DNA of 64,000 nucleotides from Certhia americana (taxonomy: Eukaryota > Chordata > Aves > Passeriformes > Certhiidae): assembly GCA_018697195.1 (NCBI GenBank), contig CM031878.1, positions 10,153,566 through 10,217,565 on the forward strand, written 5' to 3'. Made by a program: the position numbers and the translations under genes. The notes beneath the pieces were generated by a model. It saw only the letters and a list, made by a program, of their open reading frames with translations, had not been told where the DNA came from and ran no database searches. Shown here in pieces: positions 1-14,440 of the stretch. Position 1 is the first letter of the stretch, and the number at the start of each line of letters is the position of its first letter.

Positions 1-3000
1 AGTCTTCTATTCACCCTCTACTAGTATCTCCTTTTGGCTCAAAAACAAAGCATGTTGGTGCAACAAATACTGTTCCAGAGCACAGGCCATATCTACTCCC
101 ATACCTGAGCAAAGGAGAGATGCATGTCTTTATTGGCCCGTGTATGCTTAACCTTAATTTTTTTCACCAAAATATCTCTTAGGTAAATTTATTTTTGCTG
201 CTGGCCACAAAGCTTTAGAGATCATGACCTGTACCGTTGAGCACAGTTCCTGCCCCAGGCTTAAACCATGGTTTAAGATTTCATGAAGTGCTCTCTGGAT
301 TTTAAGGAAGAAACATTTCTGCAAGCACAGTTCACCATTCCCAAAATGGCAGACTTCATGCCAGAGCCACCTTCTTATTTTTTCTGGGAGTCCTAAAGAT
401 TTGCAGTAGATCAAAGCGCTCTATAACTGAAATACAGGGATGTAAATGAGCTAAATTCAAGGCCATGTAAGGTACAAATTGGAGCAAGTATCCAAAGACA
501 ACTTCCAAGAAAATGCTTTAACTACCAGGCTACTGAGCATTTCAAGGAGTGCCGTCTCTCCTGTTGAAGAGGTTGTGATACACAACAAGTGAGAACTGTG
601 CAAATACTTGATTTGGGATGGTTTGCTGAACTGAAAGACCACCAGACCAAAGCTATTTAATTACCTATTCTTGCACAGATAATTAAATAACCACTGGAGC
701 AAGAGCTTGAATGTAACGCTTCTTTATTTCAGACAGATCTCTGCTGACTGAGCTGTTGGCCAGAAGTGAAAATGCACCACACATTTCCTTCTCCTCCTCC
801 TATTCCAGCTATACTTTATGTGAGAAAGTCCTGGCCTCCCACCTACTTGCAGACAAGGATTCATGGCTGTCAATGCTAAGAAAAAACAGAAGCACCTTCC
901 TTCAAAATTAGCTGCCTAAGCCTCTTTGAGAGACAGAGTAGGATGAAAGGTTTCCCACAGCCTCAGGTTCTCTGTTCAATCCCTTGCTTGGTGTCCCAAG
1001 AAAGGATTCCTGTCCTTTCCCTGTGCTAGGCAGACATCCCTAGCTGCCTGCATCAGGACTGCAAATTCTGCCATGAGGGACAATGACTAAAAGTTGTGAA
1101 CATGAACCCAAACTCAAACAGGTTGACATTTCCCTCAGAGACTTCCTGCCAGTGCAAATTTCTGAATTTATTTTGAGTGATGCATATAAACGAGAAAACT
1201 TTGATGTCTCCCAGACACATTTGAGACTTGTGCTGAACAAGTTAACTGTGCAAGATTAAATAATTCTAACATGCGGCTCCAATGTTCCATTTTGGCTAGG
1301 TGTTATTAGATTAGAATATTTTATTATCAAATGGACAATGAGATTACAGAATTACTATCCACTCATAGTATTATTTTGCAGCACTTTTATTCAAGCCACC
1401 CTTTGATAATTAAACTCCTATTGGGGAAAAATAATAGGAAATAAAAAACAGACTAATGAATCAACATGTTCTTTAACAGTTGTCTTTTTCTTATGTCAGC
1501 CAAAATCTCTGACCTAAGTTATGGACCTGTTATAGATCTTGCAAGTCCTTAATCAAAACCAAAAGTATTTGCGGGGATACCAAAATTAAAATCAGGCTGA
1601 AGATAAGTAACATCCATGTTGATGTTGTTTTTCATTAAAAAATATAACTGATTATCCAGAATTAATTGTAACAGGTGTTCCAAACAGAAAATGTTTTTAC
1701 TATTGATTTATGCATTTTTGCCCTGAACCATGAAAAATTCATATTTATAATGCAATATGACATTTGCTATCCATCAATTTTATTGCACATTGTTTCACAC
1801 ACACTCAGCAGACCAGGCACTGTGCAAGCTGCAGCTAATGCCTCTACACTCACTTCTAAAAATCAGCTGGGGAGCAGGAGGATACTGCAGATTCTCTAAA
1901 TTGTATCCAAGCACAGACCCACAGTCAGCCTATGGACTGTCCACAAGCTGTCCATCTGAGGGTACCCACCTTTCATTTTCCAGAGGGCATTTCTGGTTGC
2001 AGATTCACCTTACTGAGCTTGATTTCACTTACTTTCATTTGCTTTCAGTCTGGTCTTGGAAACGGCTGCAAATACCCTGTAAATACTAACCTAGAACACC
2101 TTAGAGAAAGACAGCCTTAGCTATGAAAACACAATGACATGATGTTTGCCTCTGCAAGGACAACGTGAACCCATCCCTGTGGCATGTTACTGCAGTAGGG
2201 TTTCAGTGCAGATGTGTGCATCTGCCTTTCCCAGAGTACAGCAGCAGGGCCTATGACAATTGTGACAGGGAATAGAGCAGACTGAATAACTCACTCAGGA
2301 GAGATAAGTAAACCAAAAAACCCCCCAACACCCTGAGGAAAAAAAAGCCTTCTACTTTATTCCAGCAAAACAAACAAAAATGTCCTTCACATGATGCATT
2401 CCATTTCTAAGAGCAGGAAAGGCTATCCTAGAGGGGGTTTCAGTAGCAGTAAATCCATTCACATTACTGAAAGAAATACACCTGACTGCTGAAGTTTTCT
2501 TCCCTCTAAGACACCAGACTGCAGCATTTCAATCTTTTTTCTAAAGTACCTCTTTTTCTATATCAAAAACCACTGTTGAATTCTAAATTAATTTGTAAAC
2601 AATTTCCAGAAAACTGAAATTCATTACTTTGATAAACAACTACCAGCGATGGTGAAAAGCTACCAGGCACTACACCATAGTAGTTGAGAACCTCACAAGA
2701 GGCATCCAGTTCTGTACAGACTCAGGTTGTTACAGTGCTAGCCTGAACCTGATGTCCCCATGGATGAACTCTCTTCCACAGCACAAAAAGAGATCAGTGA
2801 CTAAAACATCCAGTTCCCTCTCAGGTAACATAGCAAATACACATATGACCCACTGAAAAAAAAAAAACAAATAAAGCCTTGCTTGGGCAGTGAACATCAT
2901 GCCTGAGATGTGAAAAATTATAACCAAGTTCAACCAGCTTTTGTACATTTTTACCCTATTATGCTAGAATGGTGTAGTCATATTATGTGGTATTTAATGT

Positions 3001-6000
3001 TGTTGCTTATTTGGAAGGGTACAAAAACTAATTTTCTAGCAAAAATCTATTTTCAAATAAGAAGAGATCTAAAATGAGTCCTTATCCTTTATTCATGAGA
3101 GACAGATGTTATTTTTGGCTTCCTAGTTTAATGAATACCATATTATGTTCTTTATAACCTTACACCAGAAATAACGTACTTCTAGCACTCATGAACTTCA
3201 AACCATTATCAGTAAAAGCTTCTATTAACATCCAGAACTTCTCTCAGTTTTCACTGCAAATGCTTTAAGCTGTCAGCTACAGTCCCTATTATGGCAGGAT
3301 TTTTACCCTGAAAAGACATAATCCTTAGCAGTTATCTAGTTGAGATTGAAAGCTGCAATATTATTCCTGTTGTCTTTCCGAATTTAATTTACTCATTTGA
3401 TGCTTTGACATATTTTTGTGTTTGTGTTTTGGTTTATGACCTTCTAAAAGTAAAAATACTGCATCCTTTCAAAATGTTGTTACACTTCTGTTTACTTTCA
3501 CTGATTTGGATCAATGCCTGCCAGTAAGTATGAGCTGAAACTAATTACCATCAGCACAAAATCTCCAAGCTGAACTGGGATGCTGACAAAAATGCAACCA
3601 GAAAATTAATAAAATGTTTCTTGGGAAGCACAGACCAGTTTCACCAGCCAGTGGCTACAATGAAAAATAAAACCCTGCATACAATTATTCTTAGTATTTC
3701 ATTTCTGTATGGATAACTTTCTTCACACAGTAAAGGTTACAGTTAAAACTGCTTGCTTTAAGCCAGCTACAAAAGATTTTGTTATGCCTGTGTCAGTGTG
3801 TACAATAGGATTTTTCCCACCACATCTAATACAATAGCTTGAAAAAAAATAAGGCTTGTCTAAGAAAGATCCTTAAAATCCAAAGTTTCAGGCATCTGTC
3901 TCAGCTTCATGTATGAGAATACAGCAGTGTATCTCCCAAGCAGGTACCACAAAGCCTCCCTGAGCTTCCTGGACCTGAAGTACATACCAACAAACTTCAG
4001 GATTTAGAGCATGGAAAAGGTAAAATACCCTTGCAGCCTACCACAAACTCAGACTTTGTGAGCAGATCATCTTTGGAAGTGTGAAACTGTCCAAATTATC
4101 ACTTATGTTCTCATGGCCACAATAAAGCCATTTTTTAATTGCAGATCTTGAACACTTTTCAGCTGCAGCAACCTCCTGCTTTAGGCTTCACACAAGAACC
4201 CACCAAAAAAAGTGTTGAGGTCAAATGCTAGATCAAAAGCTTTACTAGGAAATATCAAGCTGGCAAGGGACACCAAGAAACAGGAGCAACACTGGATTAA
4301 ACCAAAAATGAAACTTATGAGCAGCCCACGCCTCATATTGCACAACTGTGCTGAGCAGCATTTCCATGGCAGTAGGGGAAGACAAATATCTGGCACTCCA
4401 CCTCATTATTAGCTTGGTTACAGCACAAGTGAGCATGTCAAAGAGCAAAAGGGACCTGATGAGAGCAGATCCCGTGTTGTTACTGTTCTCACAGAAGCCA
4501 ACACTGTTGAAATTTTCAAAAAGTGCCCAACAACACACTTCTTCACAGGGAAAACAGAGCCACTAGATGTGTGGAGTACACCCTGTGACAAAAGCCACAT
4601 GCAAAGACTAACAGCAGTCTGCATGTGCCATATTCTGGGAACGGTAAGAAGAGCCTCAATTTACACAGGCAATCATAAATTTACTTGCCTGTAAAGCAGG
4701 CAAGATGACCATTTCTCCCAGGCGCTTTACCCTCCTTTAATTTTTTTCTGACCAAAGGAACAGCCATGACTTTAGCCAAGATTTCCTCCTGCTCTGCATC
4801 TTGTTTCTGATAATAACCTGGCAATCAAGAAAAATAAAGGGTAGCAGGAATACCAGTAATTATTTGCATTTGCCATACTGTCAGTGGGAAAAGGGAGTTG
4901 AATGTAAAGTCTGCCTTGCCCTTAGAATAATTGTCTGGCAAAAGAACATATCTCTGAAACCCAGCAAAGGAAACCAAAGTATTACTGGCAGCAAAAAACA
5001 CAGGTTGAAGTTGTAGTCAAGTGACTTTAATGCAACTGAAGAGAAGAACATTTATGATGTTTAGACTACACCAGTGCTGGCATTGACAAATTGTCTGAGT
5101 AGGCCAAAAAAATTCTCAAAACTTGGGTAAATTTAAATGTGTCTGCACATGTACATGAACAACTTTGAATGTGTTATTGTAATTCCTTCCTTTCCTTTTT
5201 TGATATTTAACACATAATATAATTCACCCTTCCTAACCACTGACCTGGAAATTTAAATAATAAAATACCACAAAATTTTTGAAGTTGTAATGTCAGTGAA
5301 AAGCACTCTAAAATGTCTTCAACTTTATTATTGTTTGTGCTCTTTTGTCTCAAAAATCATCAAACTGACTTTTTCAGATACCTTGAGATTCCTTTGTTTC
5401 CTGGACTCTGCTCCTGATGTCAAGTTTTATCAGAGAAAAAAAACCCCAAACTTTTACAGTTCCATTAAAGTTAGATAGAAGTTAGAAACATAGGCCTAGG
5501 GTGTGCTGATACAGAAAAGTTTAAAGTCTCATAAAAGAGAAAAACAACATATTTCTGTAGGATACTGCCAAGAAAGAGCAAGATACTGAACAGGGAACAC
5601 CAGTATTCTTCCTTCACAATGCTGATTTACATCGGATGATCATTTATCCCCCAGGTTTTTTTCCTATTACATATTTTCCTTTTATCCTAGTGTTCAGAAC
5701 GTTTGCCGGAAAAATGCAAGGTGCAGGAGCCAAAATACTGTCTGGAGAGCTGGCAATTCCTTAAAACATTTCATCACACTGTCTCCACTTGGGAGACTTG
5801 GGATAAAATCCTTCCCCGGTTGACTGAGCTGATGCAAGGATTAATCTACCAGTATTTTAGGTATTTTCAAAAGGACAAGTTACATACAGATTACAGTACT
5901 ATAAAAATCTAATTCCTGAGCCTGCAGCTTTTACTTTTTGGGTTATATTTTGTAAATAATATAACAGAGCTGCTCTGCAGACTTAGATAACTACATACAG

Positions 6001-6980
6001 CAAGCCCTATATTGTGGTGGCAATAACTTGTTATGAATCAGTGGGAGCCCTGTTCCTTCAAGACCAGGCTGTAACAGATGAGAGAACAGCTTCAGCACAG
6101 AGAGATTCTGCACGAAGTTAGGCACCTAATTCTCAGTTGATTCAGGAAAATGGGGATTATGTTCACATGGTACAATAGAGAGCGAGGCAGAGAGCTCAAA
6201 GTTAGAGCCAAACGTGCTAGCACATACTCACAGAATGGAGTGAAGCTGTGCAGAAACTATACTTGGACCCTCAAACCAGACATCACTGCAGCATATCATG
6301 GGCCTGATACTAATTAGACTGTGATACTAATTTGGCTGTGAGGCTCATAGCCAAAAGACCCTGCATCATGCCAGCCATATTGCTTCTGACTGCAAAGTTT
6401 CATAGTGCACTGCCTGAGGCACTCAAAAGATTCTACAAGTGCCTCTCAACACCTCTAAGTAGATCCATGTACACAGGTTTTAAGTCAGGGGTAGTTTCAG
6501 GACCTTTACTAATGCCGCTCCTTGAACTTAAGTCACTCAAAATATCAAGTGTTTCACTGAAACAGCTGGAGCCATGACTGAGGCTAAAAGGAGAGGTAAG
6601 GATGGAAGATGACAGACAAAAGGAAGAAAGCCAAGTCAGTTTTAGGATCTGAAAGGAATTCAGAACTGTATAACTCAGCCACCTGCATCTTTGAAGCAAT
6701 AGTTTTAAACACAGAAGCTGTCCTTGGTGGATGGACAGTTACTCTAGCTGGAAATGGATCCCACAAATGCAGTTTCATACCCTCCCTTGCCAGTTGTCTT
6801 TTTTGTTCAATTCCTCTAACAAACTCTCCCTGTTCAATTTATATTTTCTTTCCTGCTCCATCCATAATTGCTTCTACCATCCTCATGGATTAATATGTAC
6901 AATTATGCTGCTCTCCTTGTAAGACTTTTTCATTGTGAGATAGTCAGGTCCCATTTTCCCATCACCGCATTACATATTCT
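1..6980. other. Intergenic AT-rich DNA, no gene seen
   Basis: I see no gene, recognisable exon or RNA gene here. The sequence is AT-rich with frequent stops in all frames. The open frames are under about 110 codons and resemble no family I know. Short A-run/C-run patches occur at about 2318-2346 and 5438-5450. This is the far 5' flank of GDNF, more than 45 kb upstream of its promoter, and distal regulatory elements could be present without being visible by eye. Confidence 0.7.
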
Positions 6981-6984
6981 CACT

Positions 6985-7365
6985 TCTTTTCCACACAGGT
7001 CTTCATTTCCAAAACATCTATCACATTAGCTGTTCTCCTTTGATGTCTCTCCAGTTTGTCTGGGGCTCTTCTAAAACATGTTGCCCAGAATTGAACACAG
7101 GATTATAAATCATGTGTTGACTACAGAAAGCTAAGAACACTTGCCTCACATGTAATACTCTTGGTAGTTCAATGAAGTACAAGAGTAGCTATTTTTCCTA
7201 TTGGTACTGCACTGTTTACCAATTCAAATCACCATCGACTATAATCCCCAGATATTTCTCTATATTTCTCTATGGGGTATATCTTTTGGGTTATGTCCCA
7301 GAAGATTTCCCTCATTCTGTATTTATTTTTTCTTATGTGAAACATGCTATTGTTTTCACTTAAAA
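6985..7365 (-). repeat. Old, diverged CR1-like LINE fragment
   Basis: The + strand follows the order of phrases seen in the antisense of old amniote CR1 elements. These are a 'ctccagtttgtc' block near 7050, 'gcccagaattgaacacagga' near 7084, a segment like 'ccactatgacccccagat' near 7231-7254, and 'cattctgtattt' near 7313. The match is patchy and clearly older than the CR1 copies at 12447 and 28135. No reading frame survives. The boundaries are approximate, and the call rests on remembered family sequence rather than an alignment. Confidence 0.5.
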
Positions 7366-10300
7366 CTTCTCTTGATTGACTTCAGTTTACTTCTACTGTT
7401 ATCTTTGCTATGATATTTTTTTAACTGTGTTCTACAAACCATTCATGACTCTCTTCGAACTTTTTTTGCAAAAAGACAATAATGAAGATTCTGAGAAACT
7501 TTTAAACCCCCAGGAGTACTGAGTCCTCATACATCAGGATATCCTGGCAATGAATAAATAGCAATTACTGGTTATATTTATTTAAACTTACTTTAGTCAG
7601 AACAGACTAGAGTCTCACTATGGCAGCTATAGCTCCACCATATACCTGAGCTTTTTGGAGGAAAACTTCACACAAGAAAAAAACCCCTCAAAAACAGTAT
7701 GTGCACTGCATTTTTTCCTTCATTAAGATAACATAATTTAACGTCATGAGTCAATTGTAACAAACCCACACTATCTTCTCTTCCTTGTCTTATTTTCCTC
7801 TGTTAAGATTTCCCTGTCCTCTCTGTAACTGTAGTATTTAAGGACACCAGAGAATGAGAAAAAAATACATGAGTTTTTTTATTCTGTACAAACCAACAAG
7901 AAGTGGGTTAATTAACCCAAAACTTGGTGTCTTTCAGTACCTGAGCTAGCAGATGCAGAACTACTTCCATATCTCTACACTACAGTCCAGCCTGGAACAC
8001 ACAGAGAGGAGCTCTTGTTATCCTTAAGTACAGTCACAGAACACAGAATAAAGCAGATTTCTGGCAATCACTGATATATAACTGAGCATTCCTAAATTAA
8101 ACACACCTCCTGCTTCTCTGTCCTCTCATTATGATCACCACAAGTTTAAAGCCTCCTCAAAATGAGACATTTTGTAAAGCATTTATAGGGTTTCATTCTG
8201 TAAATGCCAGCAGAGAGGTCCAGCAAAAGACAGGCTTCAGAGTCCAGATTTTGTGTTCATCAATTTTATATTTGGCAGAAAAAGGTAGCTTTGAAACAAA
8301 GGTTAAAATTGATTTTAAAAAAAACATGAAATATGTCTGCTGAAACAGAGTGTGGAAAGAAGGACAACTGATTGAAGAGTTTGGGGGTGATAAAAAACTG
8401 AAGGACAAAATATTCATATAGACATATCAAGAGGAGAAAGGAAAACAAGCTGGGTCAGTAACACAAACCAAACAGTCACTAGGATTAGAGTCCAAAGCTC
8501 TAGGACACAGATTAAAACCTTTGACAAATAACTCTTAACAATGATGCTATGACCTGCAATTTGAATTAAACTGTTCACTCTGGAATGAGGTGGATATGGA
8601 TATTGAAGAGGAGATATGATGGACAAAGACACTATGGCTGAACAGAGTCTGCACATCAAATTAGATGGGTATGCTTGGGGTTCACCATGGTAGAAAACAA
8701 GGTCACTAACAAGCAACACATCCTCATCAAGATTTTTGTGTTTTCAGCCCAGACAACCATATACTACTAGAGCTTAGGGAATATGCTGCTCACATCTTCA
8801 AAGAAAGCACCAAGAATCTTGTTTTGTCCAAGAAAACGTCAGGCAGGCACAACATTGGTCATTAGAAACAAGAGAGTCTCAGGATACAAAATAATTCTCA
8901 CAAATAAACTTGTTTTTGAAAACCAGCAGTGTTGGTTGATTACATGAGAACTTCAGTCAGACCCCATGAGAACCTAAGTTACAGGTTGCTGTTTATAAAG
9001 TTCAGTAAGAGTGAGAAAGACTGAATTAATCTAGCATACTGATCTGACAATGCTACTGAAAAGCTGCATCAAAATGTGCTAGGAAAAAAAAATGTGAGAA
9101 TTGGACTAGAAATAAGTAAGCCCAAAAGGAAGCACTGGAAGTAATTTACAATGAATGAAATTACTGACTATTCAAACCATACCTCTTTAGAAACGTTCCA
9201 AAAGAAAAGTCTTTGGGATGAAAGAATAACTGGAACTGCCAGAACACATAACTTCTTTAAACAATCTTAGAACAGCAGGAGGAGAGATCTCTGTCACAGC
9301 TTCCATCAGTGACAGGAAAACCCTAGACCTCAACTTAGGTATGATTTTTTCTTTCCTGTTGCAACACTTCCCCTGCCTACCTCTCTCTTGACTATCACCT
9401 CCTTCACACCTCGTTTCTCTTTGTATGTCTCATTTTTCAGCCATTTGTTTTGGAAAAATCCAATTTAGATAGCCCAGAGTTGTTTTACAAACCACTGGCC
9501 TCATCCAATGTCTTCAGAGGAAAATAAAAACTGTGTTGAGTGAACTACTGAGTTTAAGTTTTGTAGTGACTGTAGCTTTGTCTCTCTGAGAGTCAGAAAA
9601 TCAAGAGTCTATGTTTGCTATTTCTACGCTCTTTTCTGCCTCCTTCAGTTGTTTATCTTTTTTTGCTTACAGAAACAAAATCAAATTTTAATGACAGCAG
9701 AAGCATCAGGTCCAGACACAGAACCATATTCACATTTACCCAAAGTGAAAAGGTATTACGTGTCACATTTGAAAGATTATTGAACAGAAAATTTTCTTAG
9801 ACAAATTCAATCATACAGAGTTTAAGGAGAAAATAATCTCAATGAAACAAATCCTTCTTCTACTTTCAAATAATCTAGCCGTTTCCTTTTGTTTTAAGGT
9901 TTAAAAGATTTTGAGAGGCTTTAAGGGATAGTATCCTCAGACCACAGCCTCCTGGATTTTACGAGTCTCCATCCTCAGCAGTGAAATACAGAACTGCCAT
10001 GGATCTACATTGGTACAGGCTAAAGTGAAGTGTAGCACCAGTTATGCTAGCCCAGGGTGCTGCTGCTCCACAGCTAACCCGCTCTGACTTTCTGCAGCAT
10101 CAGATTAACGTGCTAAAGCAGGTTCGCATTAACCCCATGCTGTAATTATGTTCTGTCTGCTTCCAGCTCAGAGTTGGGTCCTTGGTGTCCCTTCAGTAGT
10201 TGCAGATCTCTAAAGAACACAGATGAATAAAGTTCTTGCATATACCTGAGGTTATCCAGAACCAGCTGCTGCTGTACTGAGAAAAAAATCTTATCCTTTG

Positions 10301-12446
10301 CAAACATCAAGGAGAAAATGTGGGCATTTGCTGACTGAGTCATTATGATTACTATAAATAAGACTCAGCTCTGCTATGTCTCTCCTTTGAGTAAGTTAGA
10401 CTTTTTGTAATCAAGAGATTGATTCTCTGAAGCTGTCCCCACTTTAACTTAACCTTTAGTTCTGATTCTGTATTCTTATGTGGTGGGTTTATCCCTATAA
10501 TGAAGGGAGCTGCTCAGAGAGGTAGAATGCAGAATCCTGATCTCTTTTTTAATCTAAAATTTAATTTCACAGCATTAATCAATTTCTTACTATCAGAAAA
10601 ACAGACATTGTCATTTTTACTGCTCTGTCATCTTCTTTTACCAGTATCATTTCAAAGATAAGTTCAAAATTCTTCCCTCCTACATACTCCAAAAACATCT
10701 GGAATTAGGCCTCAGAATTAACATCTCAAAATTACAGTGCAGATCAGTGTTCTGCAATGCAAGCAGCTTTTAGCTGTCACGTATCCTGGCTCCAACCCAA
10801 AATTCCTCACACCTTCCGACAACCAGGACTGTTCAGAAGAAAAAAAAAAAATGGTTATAAATGAGTTTGTTGCTTTATTACATACATCTTCTATAGAAAT
10901 ACATTGTAACTGTTGCAACCAAGTTATCTCCTGTCTCCAAAATATCTCATCTACTGCCATGGATCAGTAGTGCAGAGGTTGTGACTGATGATTTTATGTT
11001 TGTTTCTAAAGACTGGAATGGATACAGATCCTAATCGAAACCTCACTGAAATTAAAGAGATTCTTTCCTTTTTTGCATTATTTCTGGAGCAGTGCACTAC
11101 TGAGGCTTTTATCCAAAGATTTCATCTTTACACAATTGGCCAACATCAAGTCTGCTGCAAATAAGCATAATTCTTATGATTTTATGTTGGCAACAAGATT
11201 TAAAGCATTCCTTAACATCACAATAATCACTGAATATGATGCAAGCAAATGTGTTTATTGGTCAGGTTGAGTTTCCACAAGCTTGTGATATCCATATTTT
11301 CCAACTTGTAAAGCCTTTATCTTTTAAAAATAAAAGAAACAAAGGAAATTGCAGTTAAAAAAAAAATTAGCAAAACAGTTTATGCAACTGTTTCTATGAT
11401 GCACTTCAACCTACTGAAGCAAGGTTTAGAGAGCTATCATTGTCCATCTTCAGGAAATAAATCTAAATGGAAACTCAGTAATTATATTGTATTATGAGTT
11501 GTACCATAAACTCTAAACTAACCAGAAGATTTAGTTTCTAATAGAAAGCATTCCACTGCCACTTAAGATGTGAATAAGACCATCTGTAAAACAATCTTTT
11601 AGATGTCACATAAAGAGTAAATGGTCTAACACAGGACATGGAAGAGAGTGAGGATTTCAGACACTACATGACAGTATTGATCTTGTGAAACCTAAAAAAA
11701 ATAGTTACCCAGTTAAATAAATAAGTCAGTAAAAGTTAAGGAATTTCTGTGACATCCTCCTCAAATGGCTGAAAACAAAATCAAAACTCCTTCTCTTCTT
11801 TATTTCTTATCATCTGCATTACAACTGATGAAATCATTGTTCTAGCAAAGATTAAAAAATAGAAATATACAAAATAAGGTAGATAGAGAGATATATACAT
11901 ACATACTCATTCTGGAAAAGAGCAGAATAATTATAAGCTCTGATCTTGAATCCTTATATGGTTACTTTGTTGGTATGCTAACTGTGAGAACAGAAAGAAG
12001 AGAAAGAATCCAATTCCTTGATCATCTTTGTTTAAAACTGTGTATTTATATCATGACATTCATTTGAGGCTTCTAGCTGCATGAAATGGTCAGGAAAGTA
12101 CTAATTTCCCCTTTTTTATAAAATTTGACATGTTTATTCTTTTGCCTTCAGTCTTTCAAATATTGGAGATGTCACATCAAAAAAATAATATAAACCAAGG
12201 CATTTGGATGTGGTATTGATTTTGTAGTGTTGCAAGATCTAAATTCAGTACAGAGTGTGTGCCTTGTGTTCTCTGATAGAAAGAGACACATGGACTAAAA
12301 GATCTTCTGGACTAACCATTTCAGATGTGATTCCCCAACCCTATGGACATCAAGACTCAATGATATAACCAGTCCCTTTTGTCCATTCTGTATTCATATT
12401 CTCCTCTGCCTGAGGACACTGAAGGACTTGTATTAGTATACTGACC
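7366..12446. other. Intergenic AT-rich DNA, no gene seen
   Basis: There is no recognisable gene or exon. The longest open frame is about 100 codons (minus strand, 8414-8719) and looks like chance. The stretch contains only short homopolymers and a short degenerate GATA/ATAC run at about 11878-11908. Confidence 0.7.
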
Positions 12447-12742
12447 TCATAGAATCATAGAACCATAGGATGCTCTCTCTGAATTAAAAGGCACCAATCA
12501 GGAACATGGACTTTGATGCCTGATCCTCCCCAGGACATCCCAACAATCACCCCACGTGTCTAAGAGTACTGTCCAAGTGCTTCTTAAACTCTGTCAAAGC
12601 TTGGTGCTGTGACCATTTCTGTGGGGAGCCTGTTCCAGTGCCCAACCACCCTCTGGGTGAAGATCCTTTTTTCTAATATCCCCTCTAAACCTGCCTTGAC
12701 TCAGCTTCATGCCATTTCCTTGAGTCCTGTAAATGGTCAGGA
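12447..12742 (-). repeat. CR1 LINE 3' fragment (antisense)
   Basis: The segment opens with the octamer-like terminus 'tcatagaatcatagaacca', which is the reverse complement of a CR1 3' end. It continues through typical CR1 3'-region phrases: 'ccaggacatccc', 'tgtggggagcctgttccagt', 'gcccaaccaccctctgggtg' and 'ttgagtcctgt'. It is about 295 bp long and 5'-truncated, as most avian CR1 copies are. It lies in minus orientation and has no functional reading frame. It is one of the two pieces of evidence for an avian or sauropsid genome that I consider strongest. Confidence 0.9.
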
Positions 12743-13804
12743 CAGTAGCAATACCAAGATGCCAACTCTGGAAAGTGAAACAAGAGTGTTCTGGTCCACC
12801 AAGGCTAAAAGAGGTTAAAAAGCTTCATAAGGAAAGCTGGCAACAATGGTGATAAAAGCAATAAAATGCAAAATGGAGGAAAGAGCTGAATGTAGTGAAA
12901 AGAGTATAAAAAAAAAAGCCTACTGGCTACAGTGCAAAGCAGAATCTGATGGTGCAAACCTATTCCAAATAATTAGACCTGGGTTACAAATCCTATTCTG
13001 GTGCAGTTATAATTCGTTAGAAACCACAGCAGACCAAACAACTCTCTATTGTAATGCCCAGCACAGCTATAATCTGAAAATCATTTTTCTGAACTTCACA
13101 AATAGCACTCACCCAGTCAAAGATAATATAAGGAAACACAAAAAAGAGGACTGGAAAATAATGCTGAGTATATTGTAATGCTGTTACGTTTTGGTATGAC
13201 ATGCCCCTAGCTGAAGTCTGTAACTCTCTTACAGACTTATGTCTTTGGCTCAAAAAGACACCCAGGCTTTTTATAGCCCTAGAGTGCAGCTATTGAGGCC
13301 TAGGTGAACTGGCTAACAAAACAAATCAGACAGTTCATTGCCCTGCAGTCTGACAGAGCTTCTCACACTCCTCCTCTCTTTGGTGTTGGAAGGTCACAAA
13401 CTGAGATTCCCATTTTATCACATCTACAAGCCTTAAAGTTGTTTCCAGAAGACCTTAATAACAGTACATTTCAAACATTTCACTCAGTACTTAATGCTTT
13501 ACATTAAGCTAAACTTGTGAATCACTTAAGTAATTTCATAACATCTTGACTTGAAAAATGCATGCTGAAAATTGACACCATTTCTAAGTTTGAAGTGTCA
13601 ATAATAATGGCAATTTCTACATTTGTCAAGTCAAATCTCTTAGTCAGAACTCAGAATCAGAAATCTCTGTGTTCCCTGTTGAAAAAGTGGTGAAGATCCT
13701 GTCTACCAAGCACTCTTGGAAACTCAAATTCCCTCTTTCATCTCTGGACCTCCCCTAAAGCCAAGGAAAAATTTTACATGAGTGCCACCAGAACTGCCTT
13801 ATCT
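12743..13804. other. Spacer between two CR1 fragments
   Basis: No gene is seen. The spacer contains an imperfect nested inverted repeat at 13545-13634, described in the findings. The open frames of up to 110 codons (12846-13178) have no recognisable features. Confidence 0.6.
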
Positions 13805-14440
13805 GACCTGGGTAGAAGATGTTGCATTGAGCACGAGGTGCTCAAGCAGGGTGTACCCCTATCAACACTAGAAGTGAGAAAGGACATCTCCAGGGACAGG
13901 ACACCCATAATATATATCAACAAGCTGCCAGGTTTTACCTTTCTCATTGTAAAAACTTCTAATGAATAGCTAATCTAGATTGGCCATCCATCAGTTTAAA
14001 GCCTTTACCTCTTGTCCTAACACAACAGGCCCTGCCAAATAAGGTCCTTTTCTTTCTTATCAGCAGCCTTCAAGTGCTGGAAGGTGCTATCCAGTCTTCT
14101 CACAGAATCTTCACTTCTCCAGGTAGGACAACCTCAATGCTTTCAGCCTGTCCTCACAGGAGAGGTGTTCCAGCTTCCTAATCATCTTTGTCTGGACTCA
14201 CTGCAACAGGACCATGTTATTCTTATGTTGGGTACACTGGACCTCAATGCCATGCTGCAGGCAGAGCAGAATGGGAGAATCACCTCCGTCAACACTGCTC
14301 TGGGTGCAGCCCAGAACACTCTAGGCAGCAAGTGCACATCGCAAATTCTTATAACCTCTCATCCACCAGTAGTCCCCAATCCATCTCCTCAGGGAAACAC
14401 CCATCCCCCAGTCTGCATTGATACTAGAGGATCAGCAAGA
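13805..14440 (-). repeat. CR1 LINE fragment (antisense, ~630 bp)
   Basis: The + strand reads as antisense CR1. Phrases in the expected order include 'gaggtgctcaagcagggt' (13838), 'agtttaaagcctttacctct' (13993), 'acaggccctgccaaataag' (14025), 'cagcctgtcctcacaggaga' (14144) and 'cttatgttgggtacactgga' (14222), followed by 'gcagaatgggagaatcacct' and 'catccaccagtagtcccca'. It comes from a more 5' part of the element than the copy at 12447, and the two could be parts of one broken insertion. The 132-codon open frame at 14084-14482 lies in this repeat and is not a gene. Confidence 0.88.
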
